Assembly (NCBI GenBank): GCA_019415505.1
Contig: DXZC01000093.1
Span: forward strand, 1-8,743
Reading direction: 5' to 3'
Length of the DNA: 8,743 nt
DNA from: Peptococcaceae bacterium
Lineage (GTDB): Bacteria > Bacillota > Dehalobacteriia > UBA7702
The first letter of the stretch is position 1, and every line of letters begins with the position of its first letter. The position numbers and the translations under genes were made by a program. The notes beneath the pieces are model-generated. The model was not told where the DNA came from. It did not search any database and saw only the letters and a program-made list of their open reading frames with translations. Below, in pieces: positions 6,016 to 8,743 of the stretch.

Positions 6016-6972
6016 TTATTGCCACGGCTTATCCGGCAGCTTTTTGCCCTCCTCTTGGTGAGTGTGCGTATGAACTTGCTGCCGCTGCTCTTTATTGTCA
6101 TTATCAGCTTTATTTTGGCTCTTATTTTTGCCGCCGCCGGGCTGGGCCTTTTCAGCCTGGGCCGTAGCTTGCGCTTCCTTGCGCTTTATTTTATCTTCCG
6201 GCGAAGCAAAGAAACCTATTTTCAATCTAAAGTTCACATAAAGGGTCTGCACAGCGGTGATTAAACCATAGAATATCCAGTAGAGGCAAAGTCCCGCCGG
6301 GAATTGCAGTGAGATGAAATAAAACATAACCGGCATAATGAACAGCATCATCTTCTGGGTTTTATCCTGCATATTAGGCATGGACACCAGTTGCTGCAAC
6401 ATGGTGGTAAACGCGCAGGTGAGGGGTAAAACATAGGAGTATGGGGTGGAGCTCACAGCGGCGCTGAGGTTTTCAATCCAGAAGAAGGAGTAGTACTGCA
6501 CTAAATCAGTGGGGGGTATAAAATTGCGCATACCCCAGAACAAAATCATGATGATGGGCATCTGAATAAGCAGAGGCAAACAGCTGGACATAGGGCTGAT
6601 TTTTTCCTCCCTATAGAGCTTCATCATTGCTTCTTGTCTTTTTTCCGGGTTATTTTCGTACCTTTTGTTAATTTCCTTGAGCTTAGGCTGCACAGCGCTC
6701 ATATTCTTAACGCTTTTCTGCTGCTTAACAGTGAGAGGATGGGTAGCCAGTTTTACCAAGAGGGTTAAAACAAAAATAGCCACGCAATAATTGGGCAAAC
6801 CAATTTTAGCGGTAATGCCCTGGAAAAAGTTAAGAATACCGCCGATGAGATTACCCGTAAAGGAATCGGGGTCGGGTTCGTAATTAGCCTGGTTCATACC
6901 GCAGCCTACCAAGGCTACGGCCAGGCAGATAATTAATAATACTGCCAGTATCTTTTTGTTTTTTGTTTTCAT
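6016..6972 (-). CDS. yidC: membrane protein insertase YidC/SpoIIIJ (Oxa1 family), lipoprotein type
   Basis: YidC inserts and folds membrane proteins in the cytoplasmic membrane, alone or with Sec. The 318-residue form starts MKTKNKKILAVLL, a lipoprotein signal with lipobox LVGC (C24) for lipid attachment. The membrane segments follow: about 59-80, a cytoplasmic hairpin rich in charged residues (PKLKEINKRYENNPEKRQEAM), then PLLIQMPIIMILFWGM, SYVLPLTCAFTTML, and a long C-terminal hydrophobic stretch with FPAGLCLYWIFYG. The groove position that is usually Arg (R73 in SpoIIIJ) appears to be K74. The hydrophilic C-terminal tail is Lys/Gln-rich and contains HTHTH. I chose the ATG at 6970-6972 because AAGGATATAAGG precedes it and a real signal peptide follows; a longer reading frame back to 7050 overlaps yidD and adds 26 non-conserved residues. 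It lies 25 bp downstream of yidD. Confidence 0.96.
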   Translation of the reverse strand: MKTKNKKILAVLLIICLAVALVGCGMNQANYEPDPDSFTGNLIGGILNFFQGITAKIGLPNYCVAIFVLTLLVKLATHPLTVKQQKSVKNMSAVQPKLKEINKRYENNPEKRQEAMMKLYREEKISPMSSCLPLLIQMPIIMILFWGMRNFIPPTDLVQYYSFFWIENLSAAVSSTPYSYVLPLTCAFTTMLQQLVSMPNMQDKTQKMMLFIMPVMFYFISLQFPAGLCLYWIFYGLITAVQTLYVNFRLKIGFFASPEDKIKRKEAQATAQAEKAQPGGGKNKSQNKADNDNKEQRQQVHTHTHQEEGKKLPDKPWQ

Positions 6973-6997
6973 CCTTATATCCTTATTACCAGCCGTT

Positions 6998-7207
6998 TTA
7001 TTTAACGGGATCGTAACCGCCTTTACTGAAGGGATTGCAGCGCAAAACACGCCACACCGCCAGGGCGAGGCCCTTAAAAGCGCCGTATTTTTTAATTGCC
7101 TCCAGCGCGTACTGGGAGCAAGTAGGATAATACTTACAGCAAGGCGGATGCATTGGCGAAATAAATTTTTGATAAAATTTTAGTAAATAAACTAATATGG
7201 TACGCAT
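6998..7207 (-). CDS. yidD: membrane protein insertion efficiency factor YidD
   Basis: YidD is a small membrane-associated protein thought to assist YidC-dependent insertion, and it normally sits between rnpA and yidC, as here. The 69-residue protein has an amphipathic N-terminus (MRTILVYLLKFYQKFISPM). It also has the cysteine-containing signature CCKYYPTCSQYALEAI (residues 23-38), a second conserved stretch WRVLRCNPFSKGGYDPV, and normal family length. Its ATG follows the rnpA stop after a single base, and no strong ribosome binding site is visible, so translation is probably coupled to rnpA. Confidence 0.96.
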   Translation of the reverse strand: MRTILVYLLKFYQKFISPMHPPCCKYYPTCSQYALEAIKKYGAFKGLALAVWRVLRCNPFSKGGYDPVK

Positions 7208-7208
7208 A

Positions 7209-7550
7209 TTACTTTACCCGTTTAGCTAAAGAGAGAACCTCCTTGGTTAAAGCCTGATAGGGAGTGCTATCACAGCCCCGCCTGGCGATTAAAACATAAT
7301 CGTGCCAGGGGGAAAAAGCCCCTTGGTGCAATCTGCAAATCTCCTTCAGCCGCCGCCGCACTTTATTGCGGGTTACAGCTTTTCCCACTTTTTTCGAAAC
7401 AGTGAACCCCACCCGAAAGTTGGGCTCCGTGGTTTTCCGATAGCAGAGAACAACAGATTTACCTGACAGGGAGCGCCCCTTTTTATAGACCTTAGTAAAG
7501 TCCTTTCTTTTCTTTAGCCTGTTATTATCTTCCAATTTCGCTTTTGTCAC
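7209..7550 (-). CDS. rnpA: ribonuclease P protein component
   Basis: RnpA is the basic protein subunit that binds the RNase P RNA and helps recognise the 5' leader of pre-tRNA. The 113-residue product shows LKKRKDFTKVYKKGRS near the N-terminus, RVGFTVSKKVGKAVTRN and the RNR-type motif RNKVRRRLKEICR, then WHDYVLIARRG, all typical. The likely start is the GTG at 7548-7550, nine bases after GAGAGGG. No in-frame ATG stands upstream, and the region before conserved residue L12 is variable in the family, so the exact start is slightly uncertain. It lies 22 bp after the rpmH stop. A 6-bp-stem hairpin at 7546-7560 encloses the start codon. Confidence 0.97.
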   Translation of the reverse strand: MTKAKLEDNNRLKKRKDFTKVYKKGRSLSGKSVVLCYRKTTEPNFRVGFTVSKKVGKAVTRNKVRRRLKEICRLHQGAFSPWHDYVLIARRGCDSTPYQALTKEVLSLAKRVK

Positions 7551-7560
7551 ACAATGTGAC
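7546..7560 (-). promoter_or_regulatory. hairpin enclosing the rnpA start codon
   Basis: On the minus strand, GTCACA-TTG-TGTGAC is a perfect 6-bp inverted repeat with a 3-base loop, and the GTG start codon of rnpA lies in its 3' arm. The putative Shine-Dalgarno sequence GAGAGGG overlaps its upstream edge. It could lower rnpA translation relative to rpmH; this is inferred from the sequence only. Confidence 0.4.
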
Positions 7561-7572
7561 CCTCTCTTTTCC

Positions 7573-7707
7573 TTAGGCGCTCAATCTTTTTCTGCCCTTG
7601 GCTCTTCTGCGTTTCAAAACTTGTCTGCCGTTGGCGTCAGACATTCTGGCGCGGAAACCGTGGACTCTTTTATATTGGCGTCTTTTAGGTTGATAAGTCC
7701 GCTTCAT
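7573..7707 (-). CDS. rpmH: 50S ribosomal protein L34
   Basis: L34 is a small, very basic protein of the large ribosomal subunit. The translation is 44 residues, starting MKRTYQPKRRQYKRVHGFRA and ending LKRRRAKGRKRLSA, a full-length textbook L34. The ATG at 7705-7707 follows TAAGGAGGG. It is the first gene of the leftward operon rpmH-rnpA-yidD-yidC-jag and lies about 76 bp downstream of the transcription start predicted from the consensus promoter at 7790-7818. Confidence 0.98.
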   Translation of the reverse strand: MKRTYQPKRRQYKRVHGFRARMSDANGRQVLKRRRAKGRKRLSA

Positions 7708-7789
7708 TAATTTCCCTCCTTACAATTTAAATCCTTATGCCACGGCGATAGCCGAAAAAAGACATATCCCCGCAGTTTGCAGTATTTCT

Positions 7790-7818
7790 ATTATATATCA
7801 GAGCGGAAAGGCTGTCAA
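7790..7818 (-). promoter_or_regulatory. consensus sigma-A promoter of the rpmH operon
   Basis: Reading leftward, TTGACA (7818-7813) and TATAAT (7795-7790) are separated by exactly 17 bp, a perfect match to the housekeeping promoter consensus, as suits a ribosomal protein gene. Transcription should begin near 7783. It lies 15 bp from a 9-bp inverted repeat with a DnaA-box-like loop (7833-7857), so initiator binding could affect it. Confidence 0.9.
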
Positions 7819-7832
7819 TAAATAAATGGCCT

Positions 7833-7857
7833 GTTTTCCGGTTATTCACCGGAAAAC
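7833..7857. repeat. 9-bp perfect inverted repeat with a DnaA-box-like loop
   Basis: GTTTTCCGG (7833-7841) and CCGGAAAAC (7849-7857) flank the loop TTATTCA. The loop plus the first two bases of the right arm spell TTATTCACC, one mismatch from TTATNCACA. There is no U tract after the stem on either strand, so it is unlikely to be a simple terminator. Confidence 0.7.
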
Positions 7858-7884
7858 CCCAAAAATTAGCGGTGGCAAAAATTC

Positions 7885-7893
7885 TTATCCACA
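7885..7893 (+). promoter_or_regulatory. DnaA box (perfect TTATCCACA)
   Basis: Exact match to the high-affinity DnaA box consensus, at the left border of the AT-rich segment. Confidence 0.85.
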
Positions 7894-7953
7894 AATTTTT
7901 GCCCAATTATTTACCTAAATATTACATATATTATAAGGCGATAATTTTTTATT
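7894..7953. other. AT-rich segment, candidate DNA unwinding element
   Basis: By hand count, 11 of 60 bases are G or C (about 18%), against roughly half in the flanking genes. It is bounded on both sides by perfect DnaA boxes in the same orientation, the arrangement expected where DnaA would open the duplex. The assignment as the unwinding element is inferred. Confidence 0.55.
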
Positions 7954-7962
7954 TTATCCACA
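7954..7962 (+). promoter_or_regulatory. DnaA box (perfect TTATCCACA)
   Basis: Second exact match to the DnaA box consensus, on the same strand as the first and 69 bp from it start to start, at the right border of the AT-rich segment. Confidence 0.85.
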
Positions 7963-8009
7963 TTTTCCCCAAGCAAATTCCCCCAATAATTTTTTTGGTA
8001 ACATTTTCT

Positions 8010-8018
8010 GGTGGATAA
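8010..8018 (-). promoter_or_regulatory. DnaA box, one mismatch (TTATCCACC)
   Basis: Eight of nine bases match TTATCCACA, and it faces the two perfect boxes. Its position within the cluster makes it more believable than an isolated match. Confidence 0.6.
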
Positions 8019-8299
8019 CCTATTTGCTTTTTTTGCCATTCAATGCTAAAATTCTACTATCGGTGGCGAACCCCCTGTAGAAGCTGTTAAAGGCTGTCTA
8101 GCTTATTAACCGCCCCAGGGGACGAGCCTTAAACCTCAAGCGGACCAGTTAAATATAATGAGCATAAAAAACTGCCCCAAGTAAAAGTCTTTCGCGAGGC
8201 GTTTTATTTTTGGGCCTGATTTTTTATTGCCTTTTATTGTCAAGAAAATAGGTAATTGCTTAAAATAACTAAATTAAGATTGTAATAACGGAGGAAAAA
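8019..8299 (+). promoter_or_regulatory. dnaA upstream region with candidate promoters
   Basis: No gene is visible here. The best promoter candidate is TTGTCA (8237-8242), 18 bp, TAAAAT (8261-8266), about 34 bp before the dnaA start. A second perfect -10, TATAAT at 8154-8159, has only a poor -35 (TTAAAC at 8129-8134, 19 bp away). A weak inverted repeat, TTCTAC/GTAGAA (8052-8057 with 8077-8082), is also seen. A GGAGG ribosome binding site at 8290-8294 serves dnaA. Confidence 0.5.
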
Positions 8300-8743
8300 A
8301 TGGCTGAACTGAAACCCTATGTAAAAATTTGGCAAAATACAATGGGCTTAATAAAAACTGAAGAGATTGTTCCCGCCACCAGCTACGAAACCTGGTTTGA
8401 ACCATTAAGGGTGGTGGCCCGTAAACAAAGTAAATTATACCTCGCCGCCCCCAACGATTTTGTGCGGGATTGGGTGGATACCACCTATAAAAACCTGCTA
8501 AAACGCTATTTGGACAAGGTTTCCCAGGGCAATATTACAGATGTGGCTCTGGTGCTGCTCAACAGCAATGGCGTCTACATTCCCGAGGAGGAGGAGGAAG
8601 AGCCGGAGGAATTGCCCCTTCCCACCGCAACCAAAGCAGAGGAGTTGGACAAGGCCAAGAGTACGGACCTCAACCCCAGATACACCTTTGAGAGCTTTGT
8701 GGTGGGCAGCAACAACCATTTAGCCCACGCCGCCGCCTTAGCT
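8300..8743 (+). CDS. dnaA: chromosomal replication initiator DnaA, 5' part
   Basis: DnaA is the ATP-dependent initiator that binds DnaA boxes, opens oriC and loads the replicative helicase. The window holds 148 codons, about a third of a normal protein, running off the edge. Domain I (about residues 1-85) includes YETWFEPL (29-36), LYLAAPNDFVRDWV and a typical end. A short domain II linker is very acidic, with six consecutive Glu at 96-101. Domain III begins with the family signature LNPRYTFESFVVGSNN (124-139) followed by HLAHAAALA. The nucleotide-binding motifs lie beyond the window. The start ATG is five bases after GGAGG. It is transcribed away from the origin, opposite to rpmH. Confidence 0.98.
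   Translation, partial: MAELKPYVKIWQNTMGLIKTEEIVPATSYETWFEPLRVVARKQSKLYLAAPNDFVRDWVDTTYKNLLKRYLDKVSQGNITDVALVLLNSNGVYIPEEEEEEPEELPLPTATKAEELDKAKSTDLNPRYTFESFVVGSNNHLAHAAALA

Larger units (their letters stand above)
7833..8018. other. oriC: replication origin oriC, part between rpmH and dnaA
   Basis: The rpmH-dnaA intergenic region is a classical origin position in Firmicutes. It holds two perfect DnaA boxes, TTATCCACA (7885-7893 and 7954-7962, both plus strand), a near-match on the minus strand at 8010-8018 (TTATCCACC) and another on the plus strand at 7842-7850 (TTATTCACC). Between the perfect boxes lies a 60-bp AT-rich stretch. Transcription diverges from here on both sides. Part of the origin may also lie beyond dnaA, outside the window. 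Confidence 0.8.

Noticed and set aside
5387..6025. Longer Jag beginning at the GTG at 6025
   Set aside because: It would overlap the end of yidC, and the added MAIRSDS precedes the conserved MKV start that has AAGGAG at good distance.
5649..6167. 172-codon plus-strand open frame across jag and yidC
   Set aside because: It is antisense to two clearly identified genes and its translation has no family features.
6016..7050. Longer YidC starting 26 residues upstream
   Set aside because: It would overlap yidD and put non-conserved residues before a well-formed lipoprotein signal that has its own ribosome binding site.
7219..7228. TTTAGCTAAA in the rnpA 3' end as an outlying copy of the array palindrome
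   Set aside because: It is a short isolated match within codons for LAK; none of the other unit motifs is nearby, so chance is sufficient.

Overview
The window carries the conserved replication-origin neighbourhood of a Gram-positive, Firmicutes-type chromosome. Going left from the origin, the order is dnaA / oriC / rpmH-rnpA-yidD-yidC-jag / mnmE-mnmG-rsmG, as around oriC in Bacillus and Clostridia. YidC is the lipoprotein (SpoIIIJ) type, Jag is present, and the ribosome binding sites are strong GGAGG types. The protein style and roughly 50% GC suggest Clostridia, perhaps a Peptococcaceae-like lineage. That family-level guess is weak.

Layout: 1-672 is rsmG (minus strand, C-terminus beyond the window edge). 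665-2566 is mnmG and 2576-3946 is mnmE, so mnmE-mnmG-rsmG is one tight leftward operon for tRNA wobble-uridine and 16S rRNA modification. 3947-5386 has no gene. Most of it (about 3998-5199) is nine degenerate tandem repeats of about 134 bp, each with a central 23-bp dyad, lying between the jag terminator (5200-5226) and a candidate mnmE promoter (4039-4044 as -10). 5387-7707 is the leftward operon rpmH-rnpA-yidD-yidC-jag: ribosomal protein L34, RNase P protein, two membrane-insertion factors and an RNA-binding partner of YidC. Its promoter is a perfect consensus TTGACA-17-TATAAT at 7790-7818. 7833-8018 is the likely origin, with two perfect DnaA boxes flanking a very AT-rich 60-bp stretch and two near-matches. 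8300-8743 is the 5' part of dnaA on the plus strand. Genes on each side are transcribed away from the origin, co-directional with replication.

Most of the window is ordinary core genome. The exceptional part is the repeat array about 3-4 kb from dnaA: apparently untranscribed, unusually rich in CTAG, and with a palindrome recurring about every 110-138 bp. It could be an origin-proximal protein-binding array (segregation, nucleoid organisation or DnaA titration) or decaying satellite-like DNA; the sequence alone does not decide. Smaller oddities are degenerate duplications of the jag 3' end, a hairpin enclosing the rnpA start codon, and a hairpin whose loop opens a DnaA-box-like sequence beside the rpmH promoter.
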